From Lottiidibacillus patelloidae (GTDB taxonomy: Bacteria > Bacillota > Bacilli > Bacillales > SA5d-4): 64,000 bases of DNA. Every line of letters begins with the position of its first letter. The first letter of the stretch is position 1. The stretch lies in contig NZ_NPIA01000001.1 in NCBI RefSeq assembly GCF_002262935.1, positions 558,001 to 622,000 of the forward strand, in the 5' to 3' direction. Below the pieces are notes generated by a model. The model saw only the letters and a program-made list of their open reading frames with translations, was not told where the DNA came from and did no database searches. Made by a program: the position numbers and the translations under genes. Below are positions 38,393 through 49,877 of this stretch, in pieces.

Positions 38393-40093
38393 ATGAAACA
38401 ATCACAATTATTTATGCCAACAATGAAAGAAGTACCAACAGGCGCAGACGTAGTAAGCCATCAGTTGTTACTTCGTGCAGGATATATTCGCCAAATAGCT
38501 GCAGGTGTATACTCTTATTTACCACTTGCTAAGCGAGTACTTCATAAAGTAGAGACAATTGTCCGAGAAGAACTAGATAAAGTAGGAGCAGTCGAGCTTA
38601 CAATGCCAGCGATTCACCCTGCTGAGTTATGGCAAGAAACTGGTCGTTGGGATTTATATGGTCCTGAGATGATGCGTTTGCAAGATAGACATGGACGCGA
38701 CTTTGCGTTAGGGCCAACGCATGAAGAAGTAATTACTAGCTTATTGCGTTCGGAGATTAATTCTTATAAAAAATTACCTTTAACGTTATATCAAATTCAA
38801 ACAAAATATCGTGACGAGCGTCGTCCTCGCTTTGGCTTGCTACGCGGTCGTGAATTTATTATGAAAGATGCATACTCTTTCCATGCATCGCAAGAAGATG
38901 TTGATGCTATGTATGATAAAATGTATCAAGCTTATAGCAATATCTTTACTCGTTGTGGTATTGATTTTCGTCCTGTAATCGCTGACTCTGGTGAAATGGG
39001 TGGGAAAGACACGCATGAGTTTATGGCGCTCGCAGATGTTGGAGAAGATACGATTGCCTACTCTGATAGCTCTGATTATGCTGCAAACATTGAAATGGCA
39101 GCTGTAAACACAAACTATGTGAAAAGTAATGAAGAATTAAGAGAGCTTGAAAAAGTGAATACAGGTTCAGCAAAAACAATTGAAGAAGTAAGTGAACTGC
39201 TAGCAATTTCAAAAGATCGATTGATTAAGTCTTTATTGTATATCGTTGACGAAGAACCTATGCTCATATTAGTTCGTGGAGATCATGAACTTAATGAAAT
39301 TAAACTAAAGCATGAACTAAATGCTTCAACTGTTGAACTTGCTTCTTCAGAAAAAACGCATGAATTGTTACAAGTAGAAGTTGGAAATGTTGGACCAATT
39401 AATATTCCATCTACTATAAAAGTGTATGCCGATCATGCGGTAGCTGCTGTTGTCAATGGTGTTTGTGGTGCGAATGAAAGTGAAATGCACTTTAAGAATG
39501 TAAATATTGAGCGAGATGTTGCAACTGTTGAATACGGTGACATCCGTATGATACAAGAAGGTGATGTTTCTCCTGACGGAAAAGGCATCATCAAATTTGC
39601 CCGTGGTATTGAAGTTGGACAAGTCTTTAAATTAGGAACTCATTACTCAGAAAAAATGGGCGCATCATTCTTAGATGAAAACGGTAAGTCGAAACCAATG
39701 ATCATGGGATGTTATGGAATTGGAATTTCTCGTACCGTTTCTGCCATTATTGAACAACATAACGATGAGAATGGAATTGTTTGGCCGAAAGATGTAGCTC
39801 CTTATGCTGTTCATGTCATTGCAGTAAATGTGAAAAATGATGAGCAACGTGAACTTTCTGAAGCAGTTTATGAGCGTTTAAAAGGTGTAAGTATCGAAGT
39901 GTTATATGATGACCGAAAAGAACGCGCAGGTGTGAAATTTGCTGACTCTGACCTAATTGGTATGCCTATTCGTGTAACAGTAGGAAAGCAAGCTAATGAA
40001 GGTATTGTTGAAGTTAAACTGCGTCATAGTGGAGAAACATTTGAAGTTCACGAATCTGAGCTTGTCGAAAAGATTCAACAACTACTTAAGTAA
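38393..40093 (+). CDS. proS: Prolyl-tRNA synthetase
   Basis: A 566-residue bacterial-type ProRS with an editing (INS) domain between motifs 2 and 3. Seen are motif 1 region [20 protein letters not shown], motif 2 [19 protein letters not shown], the editing domain at about 225-400, motif 3 [17 protein letters not shown], and the anticodon-binding domain at the C-terminus. The start is supported by GAGGTGGAACT. No promoter is obvious, so readthrough of the preceding terminator may contribute. Confidence 0.97.
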   Translation: MKQSQLFMPTMKEVPTGADVVSHQLLLRAGYIRQIAAGVYSYLPLAKRVLHKVETIVREELDKVGAVELTMPAIHPAELWQETGRWDLYGPEMMRLQDRHGRDFALGPTHEEVITSLLRSEINSYKKLPLTLYQIQTKYRDERRPRFGLLRGREFIMKDAYSFHASQEDVDAMYDKMYQAYSNIFTRCGIDFRPVIADSGEMGGKDTHEFMALADVGEDTIAYSDSSDYAANIEMAAVNTNYVKSNEELRELEKVNTGSAKTIEEVSELLAISKDRLIKSLLYIVDEEPMLILVRGDHELNEIKLKHELNASTVELASSEKTHELLQVEVGNVGPINIPSTIKVYADHAVAAVVNGVCGANESEMHFKNVNIERDVATVEYGDIRMIQEGDVSPDGKGIIKFARGIEVGQVFKLGTHYSEKMGASFLDENGKSKPMIMGCYGIGISRTVSAIIEQHNDENGIVWPKDVAPYAVHVIAVNVKNDEQRELSEAVYERLKGVSIEVLYDDRKERAGVKFADSDLIGMPIRVTVGKQANEGIVEVKLRHSGETFEVHESELVEKIQQLLK

Positions 40094-40140
40094 GAAACAA
40101 ATTTTACAGGTGGTCTTTCAATTCAAGAAACGATAAAATA

Positions 40141-40173
40141 AAGGTATCTCTTTTTGAGGTGCCTTATTTTTTT
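40141..40173 (+). terminator. Intrinsic terminator after proS
   Basis: AAGGTATCTC (40141-40150) pairs with GAGGTGCCTT (40156-40165) with two G-U pairs, followed by a T7 run. Confidence 0.85.
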
Positions 40174-40227
40174 CGTTATTAATGAAATTTAAAAATAGAT
40201 TATTTGAGAGAGAAACAGGAGGACAAA

Positions 40228-43200
40228 ATGATGAGCACAGAAAATGATGTGAAAAATGAAAGATTTCATATTCTCCTCCAACAACTAGGATTGGAAGATT
40301 TTCAAACTAATGAGATTTTACGTAGTGGAAAGATAGAAAAACTACAAGTTAATAAGTCAACAAAGGCATGGCATTTTCACTTTAACTTTTCGACAGTCAT
40401 ACCAGCTGAAATGTATCAAGTTTTTAGCGCATCAATGGAAAAATCTTTTGCACATATTGCTACTGTCTCTTTTGAGATTTCGACCGAGACTAAAACTGTT
40501 AAAGAAGAAGATGTGAAAAGCTATTGGCCAATCGTTTTAGCAAAATTAACGGAACTTTCACCGTCGCTACTTTCGTTGTTACAAGAACAACGTCCAAAAT
40601 TAGAAGGCAATAAATTGTCCATAGCGTGTAGAAATGAAACAGAAGCTACGGCATTAAAACGGAAGCTTTCAGAATTAATTAGTTCTGGTTATGAAAAACA
40701 CGGTTTTCCTAGCTTGTCTTTTGATACGACAGTAGAACATTCTAAACAAGAATATGATCAGTTTATCGAACAGAAGGCAGAAGAAGATCGAACAAAAAGT
40801 ATGGCGGCAATAATTGAAAAGCAAAAGCAAGCGACGACTAAGTCTGCTGAAAATGCTAAAGTTGAATCCGTTTCTTTAGGCTACTCCATTAAGGATCAAC
40901 CTGTCAGTATTCAAACGATTCAAGAAGAAGAAGGTAAGATTGCGATCGAAGGGTATGTGTTCTTCGCTGAAACGAGAGAATTGCGCTCGGGTAGAACATT
41001 ACTAACGTTTAAAATTACAGATTACACGGATTCGATAATGGTTAAGATTTTCTCTCGCGATAAAGATGATGTACCAATTTTAAATGCAATTTCTAAAGGT
41101 ATGTGGTTAAAAGTTCGTGGTAGTGTTCAAAACGACACCTTTGTTAGAGATCTAGTAATGATTGCAAAAGATATTCAAGAAATTCAACCGCAAGTTCGCA
41201 TAGATGAAGGACTTGATGGTGAAAAGAGAATTGAGTTACACGCGCATACACATATGAGTACAATGGACGCGGTAATGTCTGCTAGTCAGCTTGTATCTCA
41301 AGCAAGTAAATGGGGACATAAGGCAGTTGCAATTACAGATCACGCTGGATTACAAGCTTTTCCTGAAGCTTATTCTACCGGGAAGAAAAATGATATTAAA
41401 GTGCTTTATGGTGTGGAAGCTAACCTCGTTGATGATGGTGTACCTGTAGCATACAATGAAGCCCATCGAGATCTTGTCGAAGCGACATATGTCGTTTTCG
41501 ACGTCGAGACAACTGGTTTATCTGCTGTTTACGATACAATCATTGAACTTGCCGCAGTCAAAGTAAAAGGTAATGAGATTATTGATAAATTTGAGTCATT
41601 TGCAAACCCTCATCACCCACTTTCGCAAATTACGACTGATCTTACTGGGATTACAGATGAAATGGTAGAAAATGCCCCAGAAGTCGAAGAAGTACTTAGG
41701 AAGTTCCACGCTTGGATTGGTGATGATATTTTAGTAGCACATAATGCGAGCTTTGATATGGGGTTCTTAAACGAAGGTTATCGCAAGATAGGATTAGGGA
41801 AAGCAGAAAATCCGGTCATTGATACGTTAGAACTTGGGCGCTTTTTATACCCGCAATTTAAAAATCATCGCTTAAACACGTTATGTAAGAAGTTTGACAT
41901 TGAATTAACGCAACATCACCGAGCGATTTACGATGCAGAAGCTACAGGACATTTACTATTAAAAATGTTAAAGGATGTTAAAGAAAAAGGTATCGTTTTC
42001 CACGATGAAATTAATGAAAAATCAAAAAGTGAAACAGCTTACCAACGATCTAGACCGTCACACTGTATTTTGTTTGCGCAAAATGAAGTAGGGTTAAAAA
42101 ATCTGTTTAAACTTGTATCATTCTCGCACATCAATTATTTCTATCGTGTCCCACGTATTCCACGATCTGTTCTAAGTAAATATCGCGAAGGTATTTTAGT
42201 TGGATCAGGATGTGATAAAGGGGAAGTTTTTGAAGGAATGATGCAAAAAAATCCAGAGGAAGTTGAAGAGATTGCTAAATTTTATGACTATCTCGAGATT
42301 CAGCCTTTGGAAAACTATCAGCATTTATTAGAAATGGATTTGATCCATGATGAACATTCTTTGCGTGAAATAGTAGCCAATATTGTTAAGTTAGGTGAAA
42401 AACTAAATAAGCCGGTTGTTGCAACTGGAAATGCTCATTATATTAATCCTGTTGATAAAACATATCGTCAAATCTTAATAGGCTCTCAAGGTGGGGCTAA
42501 CCCATTAAATCGACATAAGCTACCTGATGTGCATTTTAGAACTACAAATGAAATGCTAGAATGTATGTCGTTTTTAGGCAAAGAAAAAGCGAAAGAAGTT
42601 GTTATAACAAATCCGCAAATAGTCTCAGACCTAATAGAAGATGTGAAGCCGATAAGAGATGAACTATATACACCAAAGATTGAAGGCGCTAATGAAGAGA
42701 TACGTGAAATGACTTACTCGATGGCTCGTAGCATTTATGGAGAAGACTTGCCAGAAATTGTCGAAGCGCGAATAGAGAAAGAGCTAAAAAGCATTATTGG
42801 TCACGGATTTGCTGTTATTTATTTAATATCGGCAAAACTCGTAAAAAAATCGCTTAATGACGGATATCTCGTTGGTTCACGTGGATCTGTAGGTTCTTCT
42901 TTTGTCGCAACGATGACAGAAATTACAGAAGTAAACCCATTACCTCCGCACTACGTTTGTCCGAATTGTAAGCATTCGCATTTCTTCGATGATGGTTCTG
43001 TCGGGTCCGGCTACGACCTTCCTGATAAGGATTGTGAAAAGTGTGGAACAAACTATACAAAAGACGGACAAGATATTCCGTTCGAAACATTCCTTGGCTT
43101 TAAAGGAGACAAGGTACCCGATATCGATCTAAACTTTTCTGGAGAGTATCAGCCGCGAGCACATAATTACACAAAAGAACTGTTTGGTGAAGAGTATGTA

Positions 43201-44538
43201 TATCGTGCGGGAACAATTGGTACAGTTGCTGAAAAGACAGCGTATGGGTATGTTAAAGGCTATGCAGGAGACCATGACATAAACTGGCGAAGTGCCGAGG
43301 TTGATCGTTTAGTTGCCGGATGTACTGGTGTAAAAAGAACAACAGGTCAACATCCTGGAGGAATTATTGTAGTTCCAGATTACATGGACATTTACGATTT
43401 TTCACCAATTCAATTTCCTGCAGATGATAAAACTAGTGAATGGAAAACGACACATTTTGATTTTCACTCGATTCACGATAATTTGTTAAAGCTTGATATA
43501 CTAGGGCACGATGACCCAACTGTAATTCGAATGCTACAAGACTTAAGTGGGATTGATCCGAAAACAATACCTGCTAGTGATCCCGAAGTAATGAAGTTAT
43601 TTGGAGGAACAGAGTCTCTTGGCGTCACGCCAGAACAAATTATGACGAAAACAGGAACACTAGCAATCCCTGAATTCGGAACAAGATTCGTAAGACAAAT
43701 GCTTGAAGAAACAAAGCCGACAACGTTTTCCGAATTAGTTCAGATTTCTGGATTATCACATGGAACTGATGTATGGCTCGGAAATGCTAATGAACTTATT
43801 TATAATGGAACGTGTGAGCTAAAAGATGTAATTGGATGTCGTGACGACATCATGGTTTATCTTATTTATAAAGGTTTAGAACCTTCATTAGCCTTTAAGA
43901 TCATGGAGTTTGTTCGTAAAGGAAAAGGGCTGCAAGATGAGTGGATAGACGAAATGAAGAAGCACAATGTACCTGACTGGTATATTGATTCATGTAATAA
44001 AATAAAGTATATGTTCCCGAAAGCACATGCTGCGGCTTATGTACTGATGGCTGTAAGGATTGCATATTTTAAAGTTCATCACCCAATTTTATTTTATGCA
44101 GCATATTTTACTGTCCGAGCTGATGATTTTGATGTCGATGCAATGGCGAAAGGTTCTACAGCTTTAAGAGCAAGAATTGAAGAAATTAATGGCAAAGGAC
44201 TAGACGCTGCACCGAAAGAAAAAAGTTTATTAACAGTTCTCGAGGTTTGCCTAGAAATGTGTGAACGTGGATTCCGCTTCCAAAGAGTTGATTTATATCG
44301 TTCTAGTGCAACGGACTTTATCGTTGATGGGGATTCGTTAATTCCACCGTTCAATTCAATTCCTGGATTAGGAACAAATGCTGCCCTTAATATCGTAAAT
44401 GCTCGTGAGAATGGGGAATTTTTATCAAAAGAAGACTTACAACAACGTAGTAAAATTTCAAAAACAGTACTAGAGTATTTGGATAGCCAAGGTTGTCTAG
44501 AAGGTTTACCTGAAGCGAACCAGTTATCGTTGTTCTAA
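40228..44538 (+). CDS. polC: DNA polymerase III PolC
   Basis: The 1436-residue replicative polymerase of Gram-positive bacteria, with built-in proofreading. Domains in order: N-terminal and OB domain (to about 330), PHP domain split around the exonuclease ([18 protein letters not shown]), DEDDh exonuclease at about 420-590 ([20 protein letters not shown]), a zinc site [10 protein letters not shown]...CEKCG near 915, and the palm with catalytic PDIDLNFSG near 967. It ends with a C-terminal QLSLF, a plausible beta-clamp binding motif. ATG 40228 follows ACAGGAGGACAAA; the open frame begins 8 codons upstream. Confidence 0.97.
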   Translation: MMSTENDVKNERFHILLQQLGLEDFQTNEILRSGKIEKLQVNKSTKAWHFHFNFSTVIPAEMYQVFSASMEKSFAHIATVSFEISTETKTVKEEDVKSYWPIVLAKLTELSPSLLSLLQEQRPKLEGNKLSIACRNETEATALKRKLSELISSGYEKHGFPSLSFDTTVEHSKQEYDQFIEQKAEEDRTKSMAAIIEKQKQATTKSAENAKVESVSLGYSIKDQPVSIQTIQEEEGKIAIEGYVFFAETRELRSGRTLLTFKITDYTDSIMVKIFSRDKDDVPILNAISKGMWLKVRGSVQNDTFVRDLVMIAKDIQEIQPQVRIDEGLDGEKRIELHAHTHMSTMDAVMSASQLVSQASKWGHKAVAITDHAGLQAFPEAYSTGKKNDIKVLYGVEANLVDDGVPVAYNEAHRDLVEATYVVFDVETTGLSAVYDTIIELAAVKVKGNEIIDKFESFANPHHPLSQITTDLTGITDEMVENAPEVEEVLRKFHAWIGDDILVAHNASFDMGFLNEGYRKIGLGKAENPVIDTLELGRFLYPQFKNHRLNTLCKKFDIELTQHHRAIYDAEATGHLLLKMLKDVKEKGIVFHDEINEKSKSETAYQRSRPSHCILFAQNEVGLKNLFKLVSFSHINYFYRVPRIPRSVLSKYREGILVGSGCDKGEVFEGMMQKNPEEVEEIAKFYDYLEIQPLENYQHLLEMDLIHDEHSLREIVANIVKLGEKLNKPVVATGNAHYINPVDKTYRQILIGSQGGANPLNRHKLPDVHFRTTNEMLECMSFLGKEKAKEVVITNPQIVSDLIEDVKPIRDELYTPKIEGANEEIREMTYSMARSIYGEDLPEIVEARIEKELKSIIGHGFAVIYLISAKLVKKSLNDGYLVGSRGSVGSSFVATMTEITEVNPLPPHYVCPNCKHSHFFDDGSVGSGYDLPDKDCEKCGTNYTKDGQDIPFETFLGFKGDKVPDIDLNFSGEYQPRAHNYTKELFGEEYVYRAGTIGTVAEKTAYGYVKGYAGDHDINWRSAEVDRLVAGCTGVKRTTGQHPGGIIVVPDYMDIYDFSPIQFPADDKTSEWKTTHFDFHSIHDNLLKLDILGHDDPTVIRMLQDLSGIDPKTIPASDPEVMKLFGGTESLGVTPEQIMTKTGTLAIPEFGTRFVRQMLEETKPTTFSELVQISGLSHGTDVWLGNANELIYNGTCELKDVIGCRDDIMVYLIYKGLEPSLAFKIMEFVRKGKGLQDEWIDEMKKHNVPDWYIDSCNKIKYMFPKAHAAAYVLMAVRIAYFKVHHPILFYAAYFTVRADDFDVDAMAKGSTALRARIEEINGKGLDAAPKEKSLLTVLEVCLEMCERGFRFQRVDLYRSSATDFIVDGDSLIPPFNSIPGLGTNAALNIVNARENGEFLSKEDLQQRSKISKTVLEYLDSQGCLEGLPEANQLSLF

Positions 44539-44547
44539 TGGGATTTG

Positions 44548-44576
44548 TTGCAAGAAACCTATGGTTATGGTATATT
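44548..44576 (+). promoter_or_regulatory. Sigma-A promoter of the rimP-nusA-infB operon
   Basis: TTGCAA (44548-44553) and TATATT (44571-44576) with 17 bp spacing, starting 9 bp after the polC stop. It lies upstream of the hairpin at 44609, so that hairpin is in the leader of this transcript. Confidence 0.75.
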
Positions 44577-44608
44577 TAACTTGGGTATACTATCAATAGA
44601 CGCGAAAA

Positions 44609-44640
44609 AAGAGTGGGGAAACCCACTCTTTCGTTTTTGT
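44609..44640 (+). terminator. nusA: Leader attenuator of the rimP-nusA operon
   Basis: AAGAGTGGG (44609-44617) pairs perfectly with CCCACTCTT (44622-44630) around a GAAA loop. The T tract is broken by CG (TTTCGTTTTT, overlapping the arm). It ends readthrough from polC and also sits about 30 nt into the operon transcript. In B. subtilis, NusA-stimulated termination in the operon leader controls nusA, and an interrupted T tract is typical of NusA-dependent terminators. Confidence 0.7.
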
Positions 44641-44685
44641 AAAAAAGAAAAAATGTTCCAATTAAAGAAAAAAGGGGGAACAAGA

Positions 44686-45159
44686 GTGAGCTCTAAAGCA
44701 ACAGATGTTACAGAGCAACTAGTAAAACCAATTCTTGAAGAATTGAACCTCGAATTAGTCGATGTTGAATTTGTGAAGGAAGGAAAGAACTGGTTCTTAC
44801 GTGTTTATATTGACTCAGCAACCGGAGTAGATATAGAGGATTGCGGTAAAGTAAGTGAAAAATTAAGTGAACTATTAGATGAACATGACCCTATAACACA
44901 AGCGTATTTTCTAGAAGTGTCATCCCCAGGAGCAGAAAGACCTCTGAAGAAAGAAAAGGACTTCTACAATGCTGTTGGGAAGAATGTTCACGTTAAGCTT
45001 TATGAACCGATTGAAGGAGCAAAAGCTTTTGAAGGGGAACTTACACAATTTAACGGTGAGACATTATTTATTACTGTTAAAGTGAAAGCGATAGCAAAAA
45101 AATTTGAAATACCTTTAGATAAGGTTGCTAGTGCAAGACTGGCAGTTGTTTTCAATTAA
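44686..45159 (+). CDS. rimP: Ribosome maturation factor RimP
   Basis: A 157-residue RimP for 30S assembly. Conserved parts are [39 protein letters not shown] and [20 protein letters not shown]. The frame stays open back to 44545, but that region is promoter and hairpin. The GTG at 44686, after AAAGGGGGAACAAGA, gives the family length. First gene of the nusA-infB operon. Confidence 0.94.
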   Translation: MSSKATDVTEQLVKPILEELNLELVDVEFVKEGKNWFLRVYIDSATGVDIEDCGKVSEKLSELLDEHDPITQAYFLEVSSPGAERPLKKEKDFYNAVGKNVHVKLYEPIEGAKAFEGELTQFNGETLFITVKVKAIAKKFEIPLDKVASARLAVVFN

Positions 45160-45177
45160 GAAGGGGAGAACGAAATA

Positions 45178-46257
45178 ATGAGCAGTGAATTGTTAGATGC
45201 ATTAACACTTTTAGAAAAAGAAAAAGGAATCGACAAAGAAATTATCATTGAAGCTTTAGAAGCTGCCTTAGTATCGGCATATAAAAAGAATTTTAATCAG
45301 GCGCAAAATGTTCGTGTCGATTTCAATCGTGATACTGGACAAATTCGTGTCTTCGCTCGTAAAGATGTAGTGGAAGAGGTTTTAGACACGACGACTGAAA
45401 TTTCACTTGCTGAAGCTAGATCGATGGATCCTGCATATAATTTAGAAGATGTAGTAGAACTTGAAGTTACACCTAAAGACTTTGGACGAATTGCTGCTCA
45501 AAATGCGAAACAAGTGGTTACACAACGTGTACGTGAAGCGGAACGTGGTGTCATTTATTCTGAATTTATTGAACGTGAAGAAGATATTATGACGGGAATT
45601 GTTCAACGTCAAGATGCTCGTTTTATTTACGTAAACTTAGGGAAGATTGAGGCATTATTACCTGCATCTGAACAAATGCCTAATGAGCGATACAATGCAC
45701 ACGATCGTATTAAAGTATTAATTACTAAAGTTGAAAACACAACGAAAGGGCCACAAGTATACGTTTCTCGTACACACCCAGGTCTTTTAAAGCGTTTGTT
45801 TGAATTAGAAGTTCCTGAAATTTTTGACGGGACAGTGGAATTACGTAGCGTTGCTCGTGAAGCTGGGGATCGTTCGAAAATTGCTGTTTATGCAGAAAAT
45901 GCTGATGTTGATCCAGTTGGCTCTTGTGTTGGTCAAAAAGGTGTTCGCGTACAAGCAATTGTTGATGAATTAAAAGGTGAGAAAATTGATATCGTACGTT
46001 GGTCTGAAGATACTGTGGAATATGTGGCAAATGCACTTAGCCCTTCAAAAGTATTAAAGGTTGATGTTAATGAAGAAGATAAAGCAACGTTAGTAATTGT
46101 TCCTGACTATCAATTGTCATTAGCTATTGGTAAAAGAGGGCAAAATGCACGCTTAGCTGCTAAACTTACTGGTTGGAAAATTGATATTAAGAGTGAGACA
46201 GAAGCGAGAGAATTAGGGCTTCTGACTGATGAAGATGTTATCGTAGAAAGAGATTAA
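45178..46257 (+). CDS. nusA: Transcription termination/antitermination factor NusA
   Basis: A 359-residue RNA polymerase-associated factor that stimulates pausing and intrinsic termination. An N-terminal RNAP-binding domain is followed by S1 (about 135-200, [20 protein letters not shown]) and two KH domains ([20 protein letters not shown] and [20 protein letters not shown]). It lacks the acidic C-terminal repeats of E. coli, as in Bacillus. AAGGGGAGAACGAAATA precedes the ATG. Confidence 0.97.
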   Translation: MSSELLDALTLLEKEKGIDKEIIIEALEAALVSAYKKNFNQAQNVRVDFNRDTGQIRVFARKDVVEEVLDTTTEISLAEARSMDPAYNLEDVVELEVTPKDFGRIAAQNAKQVVTQRVREAERGVIYSEFIEREEDIMTGIVQRQDARFIYVNLGKIEALLPASEQMPNERYNAHDRIKVLITKVENTTKGPQVYVSRTHPGLLKRLFELEVPEIFDGTVELRSVAREAGDRSKIAVYAENADVDPVGSCVGQKGVRVQAIVDELKGEKIDIVRWSEDTVEYVANALSPSKVLKVDVNEEDKATLVIVPDYQLSLAIGKRGQNARLAAKLTGWKIDIKSETEARELGLLTDEDVIVERD

Positions 46258-46276
46258 ATGTGAGAGGTGAAATCGG

Positions 46277-46546
46277 ATGCAAAAGCGCAAAATCCCATTA
46301 CGTAAATGTGTTGTGACACAAGAAATGAAACCTAAACAAGAAATGATTCGCGTTGTCCGCTCACCTGAAGGAATTGTTTCCGTAGATCCAACAGGCAAGA
46401 AGGCTGGCCGTGGTACATATTTGACGAAAACGGTTGAAGTAATTAATTTAGCAAAACAGAGAAATGTTCTAGGAAAGCAATTACAAGCTAATGTTGATCC
46501 TTCTGTTTATGAAGATTTAATCAATCTTGTTGGAAATGAAAGTTGA
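46277..46546 (+). CDS. ylxR: YlxR (RnpM) RNA-binding protein
   Basis: An 89-residue DUF448 protein with [20 protein letters not shown] and the family motif AGRGTYL. YlxR homologues bind RNA and have been linked to RNase P modulation; that is known for the family and not shown here. GAGAGGTGAAATCGG precedes the ATG. The next gene overlaps it by 4 bp. Confidence 0.93.
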   Translation: MQKRKIPLRKCVVTQEMKPKQEMIRVVRSPEGIVSVDPTGKKAGRGTYLTKTVEVINLAKQRNVLGKQLQANVDPSVYEDLINLVGNES

Positions 46547-46851
46547 TTGCGATGGAGAAATGGCTATCAATTCTTGGACTCGCATATCGGGCACGAAAAA
46601 TCATTTCTGGCGAAGAGCTAGTAATCAAGGATGTTCGGAACAAAAATGCGAAATTAGTTTTACTAGCTGAAGACGGTTCGCAGAATACGAAGAAAAAAGT
46701 GATGGATAAATGTACGTTTTATAATGTGCCGTTTCGAATCGTTACAGATAGACAACGTTTAGGGAAGGCAATCGGGAAAAGTGAGCGTGTCGTTGTTGGG
46801 GTAAATGATCAAGGCTTTGCAACGAAATTAATAGCTTTACTCGATGAATAA
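46543..46851 (+). CDS. ylxQ: YlxQ, L7Ae-family ribosomal/RNA-binding protein
   Basis: A 102-residue L7Ae/L30e fold protein that binds kink-turn RNA in related cases. It has [40 protein letters not shown] and [20 protein letters not shown]. The TTG at 46543 overlaps the ylxR stop (TTGA), a coupling arrangement; an ATG at 46552 is an alternative start three codons later and I cannot decide between them. Confidence 0.9.
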   Translation: MIAMEKWLSILGLAYRARKIISGEELVIKDVRNKNAKLVLLAEDGSQNTKKKVMDKCTFYNVPFRIVTDRQRLGKAIGKSERVVVGVNDQGFATKLIALLDE

Positions 46852-46867
46852 ACTCGGGGGTGAATGT

Positions 46868-49102
46868 ATGAGCAAAATACGTGTATATGAATACGCAAAA
46901 GAAAAGAACGTTTCAAGTAAAGAAGTAATTACAAAGTTAAAGGAATTAAACATTCCAGTTTCCAATCATATGTCTACAATTGATAATGATGTTATTCAAA
47001 AGTTAGATAGTAAAATTGCTAGTGCAACAAAGGAAAAGGCAGCAAAGCAAGAAAATAACAAGCCTGATTCTAAGCAACAAGCTACTAACCAAAATAATGC
47101 GAAAAAACCTACAAATCAAGGTAATAAACAACCTAGTAACCAGGGTGCTAAAAACACTTCAAACAAGCCAGCTGGGAATACCAACCGACCAGGTGGACAA
47201 AACAATAACAATCGCCCGGGAAATAACAATCGTCCGAACAACAATAATCGTCCAAACAACAATAATCGAAACAATAACAAAAATAAGCAAAAGCCTAATA
47301 AAGGTGCTCAACAACAACAACAAGTTCAACAGCCTAAAAAAGTGGAAATGCCTTCTAAAATTACGTTTACTGGCTCTTTAACTGTTGGTGAGCTTGCGAA
47401 GAAAATTCACAAAGAACCTACAGAAATTATTAAAAAGCTATTTATGCTTGGAACGATGGCGACAATTAATCAAGAACTTGATGCAGACTCAATTGAATTA
47501 ATTGCAGGCGAATATGGTGTTGAGGTAGAAGAAGAAATCATCCTTGAAAACACTGACTTCGCAAAATACGAAATGGATGAAAAGGAAGAAGACTTACAAA
47601 TTCGTCCACCAGTCGTTACTATTATGGGTCACGTTGACCATGGTAAAACTACATTATTAGACTCGATTCGTAACACAAAAGTAACAGCTGGAGAAGCTGG
47701 TGGAATTACGCAGCATATCGGTGCTTATCAAATTGAGGAGCAAGGTAAGAAGATTACATTCCTTGATACACCTGGTCACGCCGCATTTACTACAATGCGT
47801 GCACGTGGAGCACAAGTAACTGATATTACAATTCTAGTTGTTGCAGCTGATGATGGAGTAATGCCACAAACGATTGAAGCGATTAATCATGCGAAAGCAG
47901 CTGAAGTTCCTATTATCGTTGCAGTTAATAAAATGGATAAAGAGGGCGCTAACCCTGACCGAGTGATGCAAGAACTTACGGAACACGGTTTAGTTTCAGA
48001 AGAGTGGGGTGGAGACACAATCTTCACTAAGCTATCTGCGATTAAAGGTGAAGGTATTGATGAATTACTGGAAATGATACTGTTAGTTGCTGAAGTAGAA
48101 GAATATAAAGCAAATCCTAATCGACTTGCTGCTGGTACGGTAATTGAGGCAGAACTTGATAAAGGAAAAGGTGCTGTAGCGACTTTACTAGTTCAAAACG
48201 GTACATTGAGAGTTGGAGATCCAATCGTTGTAGGTAATGCATTCGGTCGTGTTCGTGCAATGGTTAATGATTTAGGTCGCCGCGTGAAAGCAGCACCACC
48301 TTCAACACCTGTAGAAATTACTGGATTAAATGAAGTTCCTCATGCTGGGGATCAATTCCTTGTATTCCAGGATGAAAAACAAGCACGTGCAGTTGGTGAA
48401 GCTCGTGCTACAAAACAACGAGAAGAAGATCGTGGAGAAAAATCTAAAGTTAGCTTAGATGATCTATTCAACAAAATCAAAGAAGGCGAAATGAAAGAAA
48501 TTAACGTCATCGTTAAAGCAGACGTACAAGGTTCTGTTGAAGCAATGGCAGCTTCCCTTCAAAAGATAGATGTAGAAGGTGTGAAAATTAACATCATTCA
48601 TACGGGTGTTGGGGCAATTACAGAATCAGATATTATTTTAGCTTCTGCTTCTAGTGCAATCGTAATCGGATTTAATGTTCGCCCTGATGTAAATGCTAAG
48701 CGTACTGCAGATGTAGAAGATGTTGATGTACGTCTTCACCGTATTATTTATAAGGCGATTGAAGAAATGGAAGCGGCTATGAAGGGTATGCTTGACCCAG
48801 AATACGAAGAAAAAGTAATTGGTCAAGTACAAGTACGTGAAATCTTCAAAGTTTCTAAAGTTGGAACAATTGCTGGATGTTACGTAACTGAAGGAAAAGT
48901 AACACGTGACTCAAGTGTTCGTCTTATCCGTGATGGTATCGTTGTTTATGAAGGTGAACTTGATACACTTCGCAGATTTAAGGATGATGTGAAGGAAGTT
49001 GCACAAAACTATGAGTGTGGTATTACATTAGAGAAATTCAATGATATTAAAGAAGGCGATATAATCGAAGCTTACGTTATGGAAGAAATTAAACGTAAAT
49101 GA
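46868..49102 (+). CDS. infB: Translation initiation factor IF-2
   Basis: A 744-residue GTPase that recruits fMet-tRNA to the 30S subunit. An N-terminal IF2N domain ([20 protein letters not shown]) is followed by a low-complexity linker at about 55-155, rich in Asn, Gln, Lys and Pro with NNNRPN-type repeats. A second IF2N domain ([20 protein letters not shown]) and the G domain follow, with G1 GHVDHGKT at 254-261. ATG 46868 follows GGGGGTGAATGT; the frame opens 8 codons earlier. Linker composition is the main departure from homologues. Confidence 0.96.
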   Translation: MSKIRVYEYAKEKNVSSKEVITKLKELNIPVSNHMSTIDNDVIQKLDSKIASATKEKAAKQENNKPDSKQQATNQNNAKKPTNQGNKQPSNQGAKNTSNKPAGNTNRPGGQNNNNRPGNNNRPNNNNRPNNNNRNNNKNKQKPNKGAQQQQQVQQPKKVEMPSKITFTGSLTVGELAKKIHKEPTEIIKKLFMLGTMATINQELDADSIELIAGEYGVEVEEEIILENTDFAKYEMDEKEEDLQIRPPVVTIMGHVDHGKTTLLDSIRNTKVTAGEAGGITQHIGAYQIEEQGKKITFLDTPGHAAFTTMRARGAQVTDITILVVAADDGVMPQTIEAINHAKAAEVPIIVAVNKMDKEGANPDRVMQELTEHGLVSEEWGGDTIFTKLSAIKGEGIDELLEMILLVAEVEEYKANPNRLAAGTVIEAELDKGKGAVATLLVQNGTLRVGDPIVVGNAFGRVRAMVNDLGRRVKAAPPSTPVEITGLNEVPHAGDQFLVFQDEKQARAVGEARATKQREEDRGEKSKVSLDDLFNKIKEGEMKEINVIVKADVQGSVEAMAASLQKIDVEGVKINIIHTGVGAITESDIILASASSAIVIGFNVRPDVNAKRTADVEDVDVRLHRIIYKAIEEMEAAMKGMLDPEYEEKVIGQVQVREIFKVSKVGTIAGCYVTEGKVTRDSSVRLIRDGIVVYEGELDTLRRFKDDVKEVAQNYECGITLEKFNDIKEGDIIEAYVMEEIKRK

Positions 49103-49377
49103 TAGGATTTGTTCGCTGTGAATGCATATTATATAATCTGCACTCATTAAAAGATAAACGCTCTGTGTTAAAAAGACTTATGAACCGCATTTCACAAAGT
49201 GGTAATATCGCATTAACTGAGGCTGATTTCCATGATTTGTGGCAGCGGACAGCTTTAGAAATGGTAACTGTTTCTAAAGATAAAGTTCAAGCTGAAAAAG
49301 AGCTTAATCGTGCTTTAAAAATTATTGATTCTCACGGAGATTTGGAAAGAACAGTTACTCACTTTGAGTGGTTATAA
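49099..49377 (+). CDS. ylxP: DUF503 protein YlxP
   Basis: A 92-residue ferredoxin-like DUF503 family protein of unknown function, always found between infB and rbfA. It shows the typical [20 protein letters not shown] and [17 protein letters not shown]. Its ATG overlaps the infB stop (ATGA), indicating coupling. Confidence 0.92.
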   Translation: MIGFVRCECILYNLHSLKDKRSVLKRLMNRISQSGNIALTEADFHDLWQRTALEMVTVSKDKVQAEKELNRALKIIDSHGDLERTVTHFEWL

Positions 49378-49396
49378 TGAAGCGAGGTGTTGCAAC

Positions 49397-49741
49397 ATGA
49401 GCAAAATTCGTGCAAACCGCATCGGCGAACAGATGAAAAAAGAACTTGGGGATATTATTGGACGTAAATTAAAAGATCCTCGAGTAGGCTTTGTCACTGT
49501 TACTGCTGTTGATGTTACAGGAGACTTGCAACAAGCAACTGTATTTATTACAGTACTTGGAGATAGTGAACAAAAAGAAGCTACGCTCGGAGCTTTAATA
49601 AAAGCTACCGGATTTATTCGTTCAGAAATTGGTAAGCGTGTTCGATTAAGAAAGACACCAGAATTATCTTTCCAATTTGATGAATCGATTGAATATGGTA
49701 ATAAAATTGAACGTCTTTTAGGAGATTTAAATAAAGAGTAA
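49397..49741 (+). CDS. rbfA: Ribosome-binding factor A
   Basis: A 114-residue KH-like cold-shock 30S assembly factor. It has [40 protein letters not shown] and [18 protein letters not shown]. The frame is open from 49325, but ATG 49397 follows AGCGAGGTGTTGCAAC and yields the correct family N-terminus. It is followed by a terminator. Confidence 0.96.
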   Translation: MSKIRANRIGEQMKKELGDIIGRKLKDPRVGFVTVTAVDVTGDLQQATVFITVLGDSEQKEATLGALIKATGFIRSEIGKRVRLRKTPELSFQFDESIEYGNKIERLLGDLNKE

Positions 49742-49749
49742 ATGATTGG

Positions 49750-49778
49750 GGATAGACATTTCGTCTATCCTTTTCTTT
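49750..49778 (+). terminator. Intrinsic terminator after rbfA
   Basis: GGATAGAC (49750-49757) pairs perfectly with GTCTATCC (49763-49770), followed by TTTTCTTT. Confidence 0.85.
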
Positions 49779-49807
49779 AATAAATCGATATAAAAAGATA
49801 AAGTAAA

Positions 49808-49859
49808 AGTGGAACCACGGAAAGGCTTCACCGAAAGGTTCGCCAATTCGTGCTTTTTT
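49808..49859 (+). promoter_or_regulatory. T-box-like core and second terminator before truB
   Basis: AGTGGAACCACG (49808-49819) resembles the core of T-box antiterminators. Its 3' part forms the left arm of a terminator: CACGGAAAGGC (49816-49826) with GCCAATTCGTG (49842-49852), an internal loop, and an inner ACC-GAAA-GGT hairpin, then T6. Only about 65 nt separate it from rbfA, too short for a T-box stem I with a specifier loop. It may simply be a terminator or leader hairpin. Confidence 0.5.
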
Positions 49860-49877
49860 ATTAAAGGAGGATCCTAA

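Noticed and set aside
38332-38532. 66-codon frame overlapping the start of proS
   Set aside because: It covers the rasP terminator and the proS start in another phase, has no ribosome binding site and no recognisable protein pattern.
44545-44685. N-terminal extension of RimP
   Set aside because: The 47 codons upstream of GTG 44686 contain the promoter and attenuator hairpin, and RimP homologues start at the GTG.
47180-47290. Repeats suggesting a CRISPR or tandem array
   Set aside because: The AATAACAATCG-type repeats are in-frame codons of the IF-2 linker, with no spacers.
47016-47381. 121-codon frame within infB
   Set aside because: It is an alternative phase of the repetitive Asn-rich linker; it lacks a ribosome binding site and its Ile/Thr-rich composition follows from the repeat.
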